Shown piece by piece: positions 51,644 through 60,700 of a stretch of DNA of 64,000 nucleotides (position 1 is the stretch's first letter; every line of letters starts with the position of its first letter). This DNA comes from Deltaproteobacteria bacterium Ga0077550. Lineage in GTDB: Bacteria; Myxococcota_A; Polyangia; Nannocystales; Nannocystaceae. The stretch covers positions 1 through 64,000 of the forward strand of contig LNFB01000345.1 in assembly GCA_001464385.1 (NCBI GenBank), written 5' to 3'. Made by a program: the position numbers and the translations under genes. The notes beneath the pieces are model-generated. The model had not been told where the DNA came from. It made no database searches and was given only the letters and a program-made list of their open reading frames with translations.

Positions 51644-51649
51644 TATCCT
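51644..51649 (+). promoter_or_regulatory. Candidate -10 box of the kinase operon
   Basis: TATCCT, 10 bases before the GTG at 51660. The lipoprotein at 50124-51614 starts on the opposite strand 46 bases away. Confidence 0.4.
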
Positions 51650-51659
51650 GCCGATTGCC

Positions 51660-53120
51660 GTGAATCCGTCGCCCACGCCGACGCGGCGATACACCCTGCT
51701 GCAGCGCCTGGCGATCGGCGGGATGGGCGAGCTGTTGCTCGCGCGCGCCTCGGGGGCGGGCGGGGTCGAGAAGCTGGTCGCGATCAAGCGCATCCGCTCG
51801 GAGTACGCGTCCGACCCGACGTTCGTGTCGATGTTCCTCAACGAGGCGAGGTTGGCCGCGACGCTCGACCACCCGAACGTCGTGCGCACGTACGACCTGG
51901 TCGACGAGGGCGGCAGCTTCTTCATGGTGATGGAGTATCTGCACGGCGAGTCGCTGGGCCGGCTGCTCAACGCCCACGCCACCGCGGGCACGCGCCTCGA
52001 GCTGGGTCACGTGATCACGATCGCGCTGGGGATCGCCGCGGGCCTGCACTGCGCCCACGAGCGCCGGGCGGTCGATGGTCGTCCGCTCGACATCGTCCAC
52101 CGCGACCTGTCGCCGGGCAACGTGTTCATCACCTACGAAGGCGGCGTGAAGCTGCTCGACTTCGGCATCGCCAAGGCGACCAGCCGCACGTCGATCACCA
52201 TGGGCCCGACGCGCAAGGGCAAGGTCGCGTACATGTCGCCCGAGCAGTGCGTCGGCGCCGAGGTCGATCGCCGCAGCGATCTCTTCGCGCTCGGCGTCGT
52301 GCTGTGGGAGCTGAGCTGCGGGCGGCGGCTGTTCCGCGGCGACAACGAGTTCGCGATCATGAACCAGATCACGACCGTCGATGCGCCGTCGCCGAGGCAG
52401 TTCGCGCCCGAGCTGCCCGAGGCGTTCGCGCAGATCGTGCTGCGGGCGCTGCACCGCGATCCGGCGGCGCGCTTCCAGACCGCGATGGAGCTGCACGACG
52501 CGCTCGAGGCCTTCGCGTCGTCCGCGGGCGTGCTGCCCTCGGCGACCGCGTTGGGCCGCCACCTGTGCGAGCGCTGTGGCGAGCGCGAGGTGCCGTCCGC
52601 CGAGCCCAGCGACGAGTTCGCCGATCGATCGGGGCATACGCTGGTCGTGCCCGAGACGACCGCGACGCCGACCGCGACGCCGCTGCACCGGCGCCTCGGG
52701 GTCGTCTTCGCCCTCGCGACCGGGGCGCTCGTCGGCGCAGCCGGGGTCGCGCTGTCGAGCTCGCACGCGTCCCCGGGCGCCGCGATCGACGACACCGTCG
52801 ACGCCACGACCGTCGACGACGCGAGCGTCGACGACCCGACACCGACGGCGATCGCAGCGCCCGCAGCAAGTCCCGCGATCGCGAACCCGACGATCGCGAA
52901 CCCGACGATCGCGAACCCGACGATCGCGAACCCGACGCTCGCGAACCCGACGATCGCGAACCCCCGGTCGACGCCGGCCCTCGACGAGGTGACATCGAGC
53001 CCCAAGGATGTCGCGCGGCGTCGGCCCGCGCGGACCCGGCGATCTCCGCCCGCCGCCGCGACGCCGAGCAAGCCCGAGAAGGTCGTGCGCGGCGTCGATG
53101 GCCTGCTCCCGGGCGGCTGA
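51660..53120 (+). CDS. Membrane Ser/Thr protein kinase
   Basis: 486 residues from GTG. Full kinase domain: AIGGMGE as Gly-loop (18-24), AIKRI with Lys43, Glu62, HRDLSPGN (147-154; Ser in place of the usual Lys, a common myxobacterial variant), DFG (167-169), MSPE (192-195). A Cys pair (CERCGE) at about 303 and one membrane helix at 345-367 follow. The outside tail is short and Pro/Ala/Thr-rich, with six IANPT repeats at 406-436, then a basic end. Unlike the kinase at 35484 it has no TPR of its own; a TPR protein is encoded 18 bases downstream. The kinase may regulate the ABC transporter encoded later in the run. Confidence 0.92.
   Translation: MNPSPTPTRRYTLLQRLAIGGMGELLLARASGAGGVEKLVAIKRIRSEYASDPTFVSMFLNEARLAATLDHPNVVRTYDLVDEGGSFFMVMEYLHGESLGRLLNAHATAGTRLELGHVITIALGIAAGLHCAHERRAVDGRPLDIVHRDLSPGNVFITYEGGVKLLDFGIAKATSRTSITMGPTRKGKVAYMSPEQCVGAEVDRRSDLFALGVVLWELSCGRRLFRGDNEFAIMNQITTVDAPSPRQFAPELPEAFAQIVLRALHRDPAARFQTAMELHDALEAFASSAGVLPSATALGRHLCERCGEREVPSAEPSDEFADRSGHTLVVPETTATPTATPLHRRLGVVFALATGALVGAAGVALSSSHASPGAAIDDTVDATTVDDASVDDPTPTAIAAPAASPAIANPTIANPTIANPTIANPTLANPTIANPRSTPALDEVTSSPKDVARRRPARTRRSPPAAATPSKPEKVVRGVDGLLPGG
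52874..52966. repeat. 15-base tandem repeat in the kinase gene
   Basis: The unit ATCGCGAACCCGACG occurs about six times, encoding IANPT repeats in the extracytoplasmic tail of the kinase. Confidence 0.85.
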
Positions 53121-53138
53121 GCGCGTCGAGGTGGCCCG

Positions 53139-53879
53139 ATGACGCGCCTGATCCTGCTCGCATTGACCTGGGGGGAACCCGCACGACCGGAGGCGCCGGA
53201 GATCCCCGCCGAGATCACCGACACCGCGGCGCGCGAGCACTTCGCCGCGGGCATGCGCGCGTGGCTCGACGAGGACTACCCCACCGCCGAGCGCGAGCTG
53301 CAGGCCGCGTACGATCGCGACGCGGCGCCGGTGCTGCTGTACTCGCTCGGCCAGCTCGCGCGCCTGCAGGGCGACTGCACGCGGGCGCGTCGTCACTTCC
53401 TCGCGTTCTTGGCCACCGATCCGCCCGAGGCCGCGGCCGCGGACACGCGCGTCAACCTCGAGCGGTGCCAGGGTGCCGGGATCGCGGCGCCCCTCGAGCC
53501 CGCCCCCGAGCCCGCGCCGCCGATCGACGTCCCGGCGCCGACACCTGCATCCCCGCCCGAGCCCCGCGCGAAGCGACCCGACGCCGCCGCGCTGTCGCTC
53601 ACGATCGTCGGGGCGACGATCGCCTCGGCCGGCATCGGCGTGTTCGCCGGATCGTTCGCGGTGCGCGAGCAGGCCGACGACGCGACGGACTTCAGCGCCT
53701 TCGACCGCGGGGTCCGGCGCTCCGGTGCGATGCACAGCGCCGGCATCGCGCTGATGTCGGTCGGCACCGCGGTGCTCGTGGGCGGCGTCGTCCGCTGGAT
53801 CGTCGTCGGCCGACGCCGCACCAAGGACGGCGCCGCGAATCTCTTCGCCCGTCCGTGGGGTCTAGCCCTGCGACGATGA
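53139..53879 (+). CDS. TPR protein with two membrane helices
   Basis: 246 residues. A weak signal or membrane segment (MTRLILLALTWG) is followed by a TPR-like pair at about 30-112 (AREHFAAGMRAWLDEDYPTAERELQAAY and LYSLGQLARLQGDCTRARRHFLAFL), a Pro/Ala-rich spacer (115-145) and two hydrophobic helices at 151-174 and 199-222. Such TPR-TM proteins recur next to kinases in myxobacterial genomes. The stop overlaps the start of the permease gene by four bases (ATGA), so they are translationally coupled. It may link the kinase upstream to the transporter downstream; that is inference from order only. Confidence 0.8.
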   Translation: MTRLILLALTWGEPARPEAPEIPAEITDTAAREHFAAGMRAWLDEDYPTAERELQAAYDRDAAPVLLYSLGQLARLQGDCTRARRHFLAFLATDPPEAAAADTRVNLERCQGAGIAAPLEPAPEPAPPIDVPAPTPASPPEPRAKRPDAAALSLTIVGATIASAGIGVFAGSFAVREQADDATDFSAFDRGVRRSGAMHSAGIALMSVGTAVLVGGVVRWIVVGRRRTKDGAANLFARPWGLALRR

Positions 53880-55183
53880 CCTCCCTGGGCGGCCTGCTGA
53901 CGCCGTACGTGCTGACGGGCGTGCGGCGGCGGGCGGCCCTCACGATCGCGGCCCTGCTCGGGTGCGCGCAGTACCTCGTGCGCGTGTGGTCGCCGCCGCA
54001 GCTGCGCGCGCTCGCGGCCGAGTCGATCCCGGAACACCGCGCGCTCGGCCTCGCGATCGCGTGGGTGCTGTGGATGCGGATCACCCGGGCGCTCGCGTGG
54101 CGCCTGGTGCTCGGCGCCGACGTGCGGTTCCTGCGGCACCTGCCGATCGCGCCGTGGCGGTGGCGCGTCACGCATGCGCTGCAGCTCGCGCTGCTCGATC
54201 TCACGGTCGCCGGCATCGCGGGCTACGGCCTCGCGCCGAGGTTCCTGCGCGATCGGTCGGGCGCGCTCGCGTGGTGGATCGCGGCGATCTTCGGCGCGCT
54301 CGCGTGGCGCGTGGGCCAGTGCGTGTGGGCGAGCCGGAGCGCCCGCGGTCGGATCGCACACGCCGTCGCAGCGACCGCGGGGTTCGTGCTCGTCGTCGTG
54401 ATCGACGATCCGAACCTCGCGCTGACGATCGCCGCCGGACTCGCGGCGTGGGCCGTCGCTCGACTCGGCCGGCCCTTCGCCGAGCCGAGCGTCGCGCGCC
54501 ACCGAACGATGCTCGGCGGTGTGCGTGGGCCCGCGATCGCGATCGCACGCCTGTGGCTCGGCGTCGCGTGGCACCAAGACGGCGCTTTCGTGCGGATCGC
54601 CATCGCCGGCCAGCTCGCGCTGGTCGCCCTGTCGACCCTGGCGTGCGTGCGGGTCGGCGTGCTCGATCCCTCGGGGGCGATCGCCGCGGTCCACCTGTTC
54701 ACGATCGCGGCGGCCGGGCTCGCGACGTGGTCGGCGGTGCGGGTCGAGCGGCGCATCGCGGTCGATCGCTGGGCCCTCGATCCGCTGATCGGCGCGCGCA
54801 CCACCGAGCTCCTCGGCCGGCTGCTCGCCGCGGGCGTCCTCGCGCTGCCTGTGCTCGCCGGGACGATCGCCGCCGCGATCGCGATCGATCACCCGCTGCA
54901 CGCGCGATCCTTCGCCGCCGCCGCGGCGGCCGTGCTGTGGTCGGCGAGCGCCGCGGTCGGCATCACCGTCCGGGCGCAGCAGCGCGATCGCCTGCACGAG
55001 CCGCCGATCGGCGCGCAGCTCGGCCGACTCCTCGTGGTCGGCACTGCGGGCGTGGTGTTCGGCGCGGCCGCGGTGCTCCTCGCGGCGATCGTCGAGCTCG
55101 CGATTGCGTGGCGCCGCTGGCCGGCCGCCGACCTGATGCGACGCCGACGCTACCGCGCGCCCGGGGAGGCCGAGCGTGACTGA
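53876..55183 (+). CDS. Polytopic membrane protein, probable ABC-transporter permease
   Basis: 435 residues. About ten hydrophobic helices are visible, starting RRRAALTIAALLGCAQYLV and ending GRLLVVGTAGVVFGAAAVLLAAIVELAIAW, with arginine-rich loops. No signature of a known permease family is strong, but the next gene is an ABC ATPase overlapping it by eight bases, so this is almost surely its membrane partner (ABC-2 type half). The initial ATG overlaps the TPR gene stop. No substrate-binding protein is encoded, which points to an exporter. C-terminus is basic (RRRRYRAPGEAERD). Confidence 0.8.
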   Translation: MTSLGGLLTPYVLTGVRRRAALTIAALLGCAQYLVRVWSPPQLRALAAESIPEHRALGLAIAWVLWMRITRALAWRLVLGADVRFLRHLPIAPWRWRVTHALQLALLDLTVAGIAGYGLAPRFLRDRSGALAWWIAAIFGALAWRVGQCVWASRSARGRIAHAVAATAGFVLVVVIDDPNLALTIAAGLAAWAVARLGRPFAEPSVARHRTMLGGVRGPAIAIARLWLGVAWHQDGAFVRIAIAGQLALVALSTLACVRVGVLDPSGAIAAVHLFTIAAAGLATWSAVRVERRIAVDRWALDPLIGARTTELLGRLLAAGVLALPVLAGTIAAAIAIDHPLHARSFAAAAAAVLWSASAAVGITVRAQQRDRLHEPPIGAQLGRLLVVGTAGVVFGAAAVLLAAIVELAIAWRRWPAADLMRRRRYRAPGEAERD

Positions 55184-55823
55184 GCTCCCCGCGCTGCGAC
55201 TGACGAACGTCACCGTGCGCCGCGGTGGCCGCGACGTGCTCGTCGACGTCGGCGCGACGCTACCGTCCGGGCTCACCGTGCTCACCGGCGGCAACGGCTC
55301 GGGCAAGTCGACGCTGCTCGCCGCGATCGCGGGGATCATCCCGTACGTCCGCGGCGAGATCGCGATCCTCGGCGCCGATCTCGTCCGCGACCCCGTCGCC
55401 GCGCGGCGCAACCTCGGCCTGCTGCCCGAGCGCGCCGACGCGTTCGTCGGCCTCAGCGCCCGCGCGTGGCTGACCTTCGTCGCCGGGATCCGCGGCGTCG
55501 CCGTCGAGCCCAGCCTCGAGGCGATCGGCGCGCTGCTCGACGACCCCAGCGCGATCGATCGACCGATGTCGACGCTGTCCGCCGGCCAGCGACGCAAGGT
55601 CGCGCTGGTCGCCGCGACCTGCGGCGAGCCGCCGCTCCTGCTGCTCGACGAGCCGCAGAACGCCCTCGACGAGGCCGGCATCGCCGCGCTCGAGGCCGTG
55701 GTCGAGCGCTGGTGCGCGAGCGGTCGCGCGGTGCTCTGCGCGATGCACCGCCCCGGCGCGTGGTTGCAACGCGCGCGCGGCCACTGGCACGTCGGGGATC
55801 GCGGGCTCCGGATCGTCGCGTGA
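55176..55823 (+). CDS. ABC transporter ATP-binding protein
   Basis: 215 residues from GTG, with GGGGAGG 7 bases upstream. All ABC motifs are present: Walker A GGNGSGKST (near residue 38), a Q-loop region that reads LGLLPERAD (Gln replaced, as in CcmA/ABC-2 exporters), signature LSAGQRRKVAL, Walker B LLLLDEPQNALD and the H-switch MHRPG. It is short, lacking extra domains, as expected for export ATPases that pair with a separate permease. It overlaps the permease gene by eight bases. The operon order is kinase, TPR protein, permease, ATPase. Substrate unknown. Confidence 0.92.
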   Translation: MTELPALRLTNVTVRRGGRDVLVDVGATLPSGLTVLTGGNGSGKSTLLAAIAGIIPYVRGEIAILGADLVRDPVAARRNLGLLPERADAFVGLSARAWLTFVAGIRGVAVEPSLEAIGALLDDPSAIDRPMSTLSAGQRRKVALVAATCGEPPLLLLDEPQNALDEAGIAALEAVVERWCASGRAVLCAMHRPGAWLQRARGHWHVGDRGLRIVA

Positions 55824-55891
55824 GGGCGAAGTCACCGCCGCGAAACGAACCCCCCTTTCGCCGCCGCGATTCCTTGGCAGACTGTCGGGGC

Positions 55892-56803
55892 ATGCGTCGA
55901 CTCCGTTCGATCTCCTGGATCGCTCCCGTGGCGCTGGCCATGGGCGCCTGCGTGACCAAGGCCAAGCACGAGCAGACCGTGAAGGCCCTCGACGCCCAGC
56001 TGGCCGACGCCCAGCGGCAGGTGGCGATGGCGAGCGACACGATCGCGACGCGCGACGGCGAGGTGAAGCGGCTCGAGCAGGCGCTCGCGGACGAGCAGGC
56101 CAAGGTCGCGGCGCTCGACGCCGAGAAGGCCGCGGTCCAGCAGGAGCTCGCGGCCGCGACCGCGCGGCTGGCCCAGCTCGACGAGGAGCTGGCCACCACG
56201 CAGCGCAACCTCGCCGAGGTGCTCAAGAAGCGCGCGGGGCTCAAGGCCGACCTGGATCGCATGGCCGCCGCGATGGCGCAGATGACCGCGCGTCAGGTCG
56301 TGGCCGAGCTGCGGGTCGCCGAGTACAAGGGCATGCTCGCGAAGTTCAAGGCGCTGATCGACGCCGGCACGCTCGACGTGCAGATCGTCGAGGGGCGGAT
56401 GGTGCTCATCCTGCCGGTCGACATCCTGTTCCCCTCGGGGTCGACCAAGCTCGCGCCCGCGGGGATCGAGGCGCTGGCCAAGGTCGGCGCGGTGCTGGCG
56501 ACGATCGCCGGCAAGGAATTCCAGGTCGAGGGGCACACCGACAACGTGCCGATCCGCAACGATCGCTTCGCGTCGAACTGGGAGCTCGCGGCCGGGCGCG
56601 CGCTCGTGGTGCTCCATGCCCTCCTCGATGCCGGCGTGCCACCGACGCAGCTGAGCGCCGCCAGCCACTCCGAGTACGATCCCCGCGAGAGCAACACCGA
56701 CGCCCCGGGCCGGGCGAAGAACCGCCGCATCGAGATCGTCGTTGTGCCCGATCTGACCGGGCTCCCGGGCTACGACGAGCTGACGCGCGCCGCGGGTGGT
56801 TGA
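55892..56803 (+). CDS. OmpA-family lipoprotein with coiled coil
   Basis: 303 residues. The signal ends in lipobox AMGAC. Residues 24-150 form an unbroken coiled coil (QTVKALDAQLADAQRQVAMA, LEQALADEQAKVAALDAEKAAVQQELAAATARLAQLDEELATTQRNL). The OmpA/MotB peptidoglycan-binding domain covers about 170-295: MVLILPVDILFPSGSTKLAPAGIEALAKVGAVL, then FQVEGHTDNVPIRNDRFASNWELAAGRALVV and RAKNRRIEIVVVP; the Asp and Arg that grip diaminopimelate are in place (HTDNxPI, NRRIEI). It should tether the outer membrane to peptidoglycan like Pal. It follows the ABC operon by 68 bases but looks independently expressed. Confidence 0.92.
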   Translation: MRRLRSISWIAPVALAMGACVTKAKHEQTVKALDAQLADAQRQVAMASDTIATRDGEVKRLEQALADEQAKVAALDAEKAAVQQELAAATARLAQLDEELATTQRNLAEVLKKRAGLKADLDRMAAAMAQMTARQVVAELRVAEYKGMLAKFKALIDAGTLDVQIVEGRMVLILPVDILFPSGSTKLAPAGIEALAKVGAVLATIAGKEFQVEGHTDNVPIRNDRFASNWELAAGRALVVLHALLDAGVPPTQLSAASHSEYDPRESNTDAPGRAKNRRIEIVVVPDLTGLPGYDELTRAAGG

Positions 56804-56836
56804 GCGCGTCGTCGCGGGTCGGAAGAGCCCGCGCCG

Positions 56837-57274
56837 TCAGTCCACCGTGAAGTGTCCCGGGTCGTCGACGCCCAGCCGCTTCGCGCCCTCGCGCCACGCC
56901 GCCGCGAACGCGGCCATCCACGCCGGCGTCGTCGTCTTGTGCGGCGCGACCCCGTGCTGGACGATGTTCGCGATCATCCGCGTGGTCCCGGCGTGCACCA
57001 CGGCGCCGTCGCCGAAGGGATACAGCAGCAGGTTCGCGACCACGAGCCCGGTCGTCGCGTCGAGCACGTCGATGTACTCGAGCGCCTTGATCGGATAGTC
57101 CTCCTCGCTGGTCGCCGCATCGAAGAAGTCGTCGACGCTCATCCCCTCGGAGTCCATGTCGCTGTCGATGAGCGCCTGCAGCTGATCGCGCTGCGCGATC
57201 GTCAGCTCGCTGGGCTCCCCGAGGAACGGCTTGCGGTAGTGGTCGAGGCGCAGCGCATGGGTCTCGCTCGTCAT
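56837..57274 (-). CDS. Hypothetical protein, DUF-like
   Basis: 145 residues, cytoplasmic. It begins HALRLDHYRKPFLGEPSELTIAQRDQLQALIDSD and has an acidic middle (SEEDYPIKALEYIDVLDATTGLVVANLLLYPFGDGAVVHAGTTRMIANIVQHG). The mid region looks like one alpha/beta domain with a hydrophobic strand; there is no known catalytic motif. The ATG is the first in the frame that fits; upstream in-frame codons run into the neighbouring gene. It lies 68 bases after the CopD-like gene stop on the same strand, so a cotranscript with the SNF2 unit is possible. I do not recognise the family. Confidence 0.7.
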   Translation of the reverse strand: MTSETHALRLDHYRKPFLGEPSELTIAQRDQLQALIDSDMDSEGMSVDDFFDAATSEEDYPIKALEYIDVLDATTGLVVANLLLYPFGDGAVVHAGTTRMIANIVQHGVAPHKTTTPAWMAAFAAAWREGAKRLGVDDPGHFTVD

Positions 57275-57342
57275 CGGATCGTCGTCCCGGCGCGGCAGAG
57301 GCGGCGCGTCGGCCGATGTGACGGCGCGGGATCGTCCACGCG

Positions 57343-57798
57343 TCACCGCAGCGCGTGGTGCCACACGCCGAGCGCCACGTTCGCGAGGTTGCACGCGACC
57401 ATCACCGCGCCGACCCGCGCGAAGCGCCGTCGCAGCCCCGCGAGCTCGGCAGGCGCCGCGAGCACGCGCGCCGGCCACATCCGCCACGACAGCACGGCGA
57501 ACAGGCCCGTCGTCACGAGCAGCAGCCCGAGCTTGGCGAGGATCACCGCGTCCACCGCCAGCGCCCGCAGCCGCAGCAGCTCGAAGCCCGCGCCGCCGAG
57601 CGCGACGATCCCCGCGACCACCCACCACCGCATGCCCGAGACCACGGTGAACACGAAGTCCTCGAAGCGCCCCGGCTCGGCGAAGAACCGCTCGGCGCGC
57701 GGGTGCAGCACGAACACGTTGAAGCCCACGGCGCCGATCCACACCCCGCCGCCGACGGCGTGCACGAGCGTTACCATCGCGTGCCAGTGCGGCGTCAC
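57343..57798 (-). CDS. CopD-like four-helix membrane protein
   Basis: 151 residues from GTG. Four hydrophobic helices: MVTLVHAVGGGVWIGAVGFNVFVL (with the conserved His-Ala-x-G-G-x-W-x-G pattern), WWVVAGIVALGGAGFELL, ILAKLGLLLVTTGLFAVLSW (LAKLGLxxxT is typical of the CopD/copper-resistance family) and VGAVMVACNLANVALGVWH. The His residues at helix ends could bind copper or haem. It is one half-size unit compared with full CopD. The GTG overlaps the SNF2 stop (GTGA), so translation is coupled. An ATG at 57777 is an alternative start. Confidence 0.8.
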   Translation of the reverse strand: MTPHWHAMVTLVHAVGGGVWIGAVGFNVFVLHPRAERFFAEPGRFEDFVFTVVSGMRWWVVAGIVALGGAGFELLRLRALAVDAVILAKLGLLLVTTGLFAVLSWRMWPARVLAAPAELAGLRRRFARVGAVMVACNLANVALGVWHHALR

Positions 57799-60700
57799 CG
57801 ACCACGCACGTTAGCACGGGCCCCGCGCACGGCGGGCACCGTCGACACCACGCGATCCTCCGGGTCGATCGGGGCCAGCAGCGCCGCGATCTCGTCGGTG
57901 CCGAGCGCGAGCCCCAGGTTCGCGCGGCGCTCGGCGCTCTCGTGGACGCCGCGGACCAGCGCGGACTTCCTCGCCTGCAGCGCGAGCATGCGCTCCTCGA
58001 CGGTGCCGTCGCAGATGAGCCGATACACCGTGACCGGCTGGCTCTGGCCGATGCGGTGGGCGCGATCCGTGGCCTGGGCCTCGACCGCGGGGTTCCACCA
58101 CGGATCGTAGTGGATCACGGTGTCGGCCGCGGTGAGGTTGAGGCCCGTGCCGCCGGCCTTGAGCGACACCAGCAGGATCGGCACGGCGCCGGTCTGGAAC
58201 CGATCGACGATCGTCTGTCGGTCGTTGGTCTTGCCGGTGATCGACAGCCACGGGATCCGCCGCGCGTCGAGCTCGCGCTCGATCCGCGACAGCATGGTCG
58301 TGAATTGGCTGAACACCAGCGCGCGGCGGCCCTCGGCGACCAGCTCGTCGACGAGCTCGAGCAGCAGGGCCAGCTTGGCGCTGTCCGGCGCCCGGCCGCG
58401 CAGCGCGAGCAGCTCGGGATCGCAGCAGACCTGGCGCAGCTTGAGCAGCGCGTCGAGCACGACGATGCGGCTGCGGGCGAGGCCGCGCCGCGCCAGCTCC
58501 TCGCGCACGCGCTTCTCCATGCTCATCCGCACCGACTCGTACAGGTCGCGCTGGGGCCCCTCGAGCGTGGCGTGCAGGACGATCTCGGTCTTGGGCGGCA
58601 GCTCGGCGAGCACCTGCGCCTTCGTCCGGCGCAGCAGGAACGGCGCGATGCGCTGGGTGAGCGCGTCGAAGCGACCGACCTCGCCGTGCTTCTCGATCGG
58701 CGTGCGATACCAGGTCGTGAACTGACGCGAGGTGCCGAGCAGCCCCGGGTTCGCGAACGCCATCAGCGACCACAGATCGCGCAGGTTGTTCTCGACCGGC
58801 GTGCCGGTCATGCAGATCCGCTGATCGGCGTGCAGCGCCCGGGCCGCGACCGCGACCTTGGCGGTGGGGTTCTTCATCATCTGCGCCTCGTCGAGGATCG
58901 CGACGTGCCAGCGCGGCTGGCCCAGCGCCGCGTCGCGCTGCAGCAGCGCGTACGTGGTCACGACGACGTCCCACCGATCGAGCGCATCCAACACCCCGCC
59001 CCGCTCGGCGCCGTGGTACGCGGTCGCGCGCAGCCCCGGCGTGAACCGCTCGGCCTCGCGCAGCCAGTTGCCCAGCACGCTGCGCGGCGCGACGACCAGC
59101 GCCGGCCGCGTCAGTCGCCCCGCCTCCTTCTCGATCAGCAGGTGCGCGAGGGCCTGGATCGTCTTGCCCAGGCCCATGTCGTCCGCGAGGATTCCGCCGA
59201 GGCCGCCCTCGCGCAGCCACTGCAACCACGCCATGCCGTGGAGCTGGTACTCGCGCAACGTCGCGACCAGGCCCGTCGGGGGTGGCAGCGCGTCGGGGCC
59301 CCGCGCGAGCCGGTCGGCGAACGCCTGCAGCTTCGGATCGAGGGTCCACGCGAAGTCGCCGAGGGATTGCAGCCGCGGCGCGTCGAGGCGCGCGAGCACG
59401 AGCTTGCCGTCGTGCATGCGGCGCTCGTCGTGCAGCTCGACGAGCACGTCGACGATCGCCTGCAGCCGCGCGGCGTCGACTTCGACCCGGCGACCGTCGG
59501 GGAGCGCCACGACCAGCGGCTGACCACCCAGACGCAGCCGCTCGGGCGCGAGCTGCCCGCTGCGGATCGCCGCGACCACGGCGGGCAGGATGTTGACCCG
59601 CTCGCCGTCGACGACGACGCCCAACTCGAGGAACCACGCGCCGCCACCCTCCGGGGCGTCGGGGGCCTCGGCGCCCGCGCCGTCGTGCCCCTCGGCGTAC
59701 CAGGAGTCGACGAGCGTGGTGTTCCACTCGAAGTCCGGCCCGATCTCGACGCGCCAGCCCTCCTGTCGCAGCTGCGGCGCACCGCCGCGGGCGAACGCGA
59801 ACCACTTCGCGCCATCGAGCATGCCCATGGCGTCGGGATCGCCGACCAGCCCCTCGCCGGCCAGCCGCTCCTGCGCCCAGCGCTCGGCCTCGTTGTCGCG
59901 CGTGAGTCGATCGACGCGGTCACCTTCGATCCGCACCACCGTCGGTCGCGTGTCGGCGAGCCCGATCTCGGTGCCCTCGTAGTCGAAGGACAGCGACGCG
60001 CACGGCTCGCGCAGCTCGCCGCGGACGCGGGCGAACAGGCGCAGCACCGGCACCGGCTGGCCGCGGCGCGCCCGACCGATCGCCAGCGCGCGCGGCAGCG
60101 GCACGCCCCCCTCGAGCAGCGTCGTCCGCAGCGTCCGCGACAGCGCGCCCGACCAGGTCGGATCGACGCCGGGCACGTCGAGCAGGCGGATCTGCTCGGC
60201 CGCGGGGATCTCGAGCGCGACCGGCCCGCACGCGCCGGTGTCGGCGTCGACGTAGTGCAGCGGCGCCATCGGCAAGATCCGCCACGGCGGCGCCGCATCG
60301 TCGGCGGGCTCGACCACGAGCTGCTGGTGCGCGTCGGCGTCGAGGCGCCAGCGCAATCGAGCCGCCCGCGGCTCGCCCGGGTGCAGGGGCGGCCCATCGG
60401 CGTCCCCCTCGCGCGCGACACCCAGCGCCACGACCTCGGCGAGCAGGTGCGCGCCGTGGGCATCGTGGGGCAGCAGCCGCTGGCCCGGCGCGGCGCGGCG
60501 GCGCTCGCAGGCCTGCAAGCGCACCCACATCGCGAGGTCGACGTCGCGCAGCCACGGCGCGCGCGCCTCGGGCTTCGTCGCGAGGGCGGCGTCGAGATCG
60601 TAGGGCGATGTGCTGGTGCGACCGCCGATGGTGGTCGCGGCGTGGGTCTCGATCGCGACGCGCCGCTGCCCGGCACCATCGCGCACCGGACGAACCGCGA

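Noticed and set aside
51644-51660. Shared promoter for the kinase and the divergent lipoprotein
   Set aside because: Only the kinase side has a -10 at a sensible distance; the lipoprotein side has a Shine-Dalgarno but no clear -10.
52874-52966. Short direct repeats considered as a CRISPR array
   Set aside because: Units are 15 bases, contiguous without spacers, and in frame with a kinase gene.
53393-55681. A 762-codon minus-strand frame opposite the transporter genes
   Set aside because: The plus strand holds coupled permease and ATPase genes with complete ABC motifs; the antisense frame is Arg/Pro-rich.
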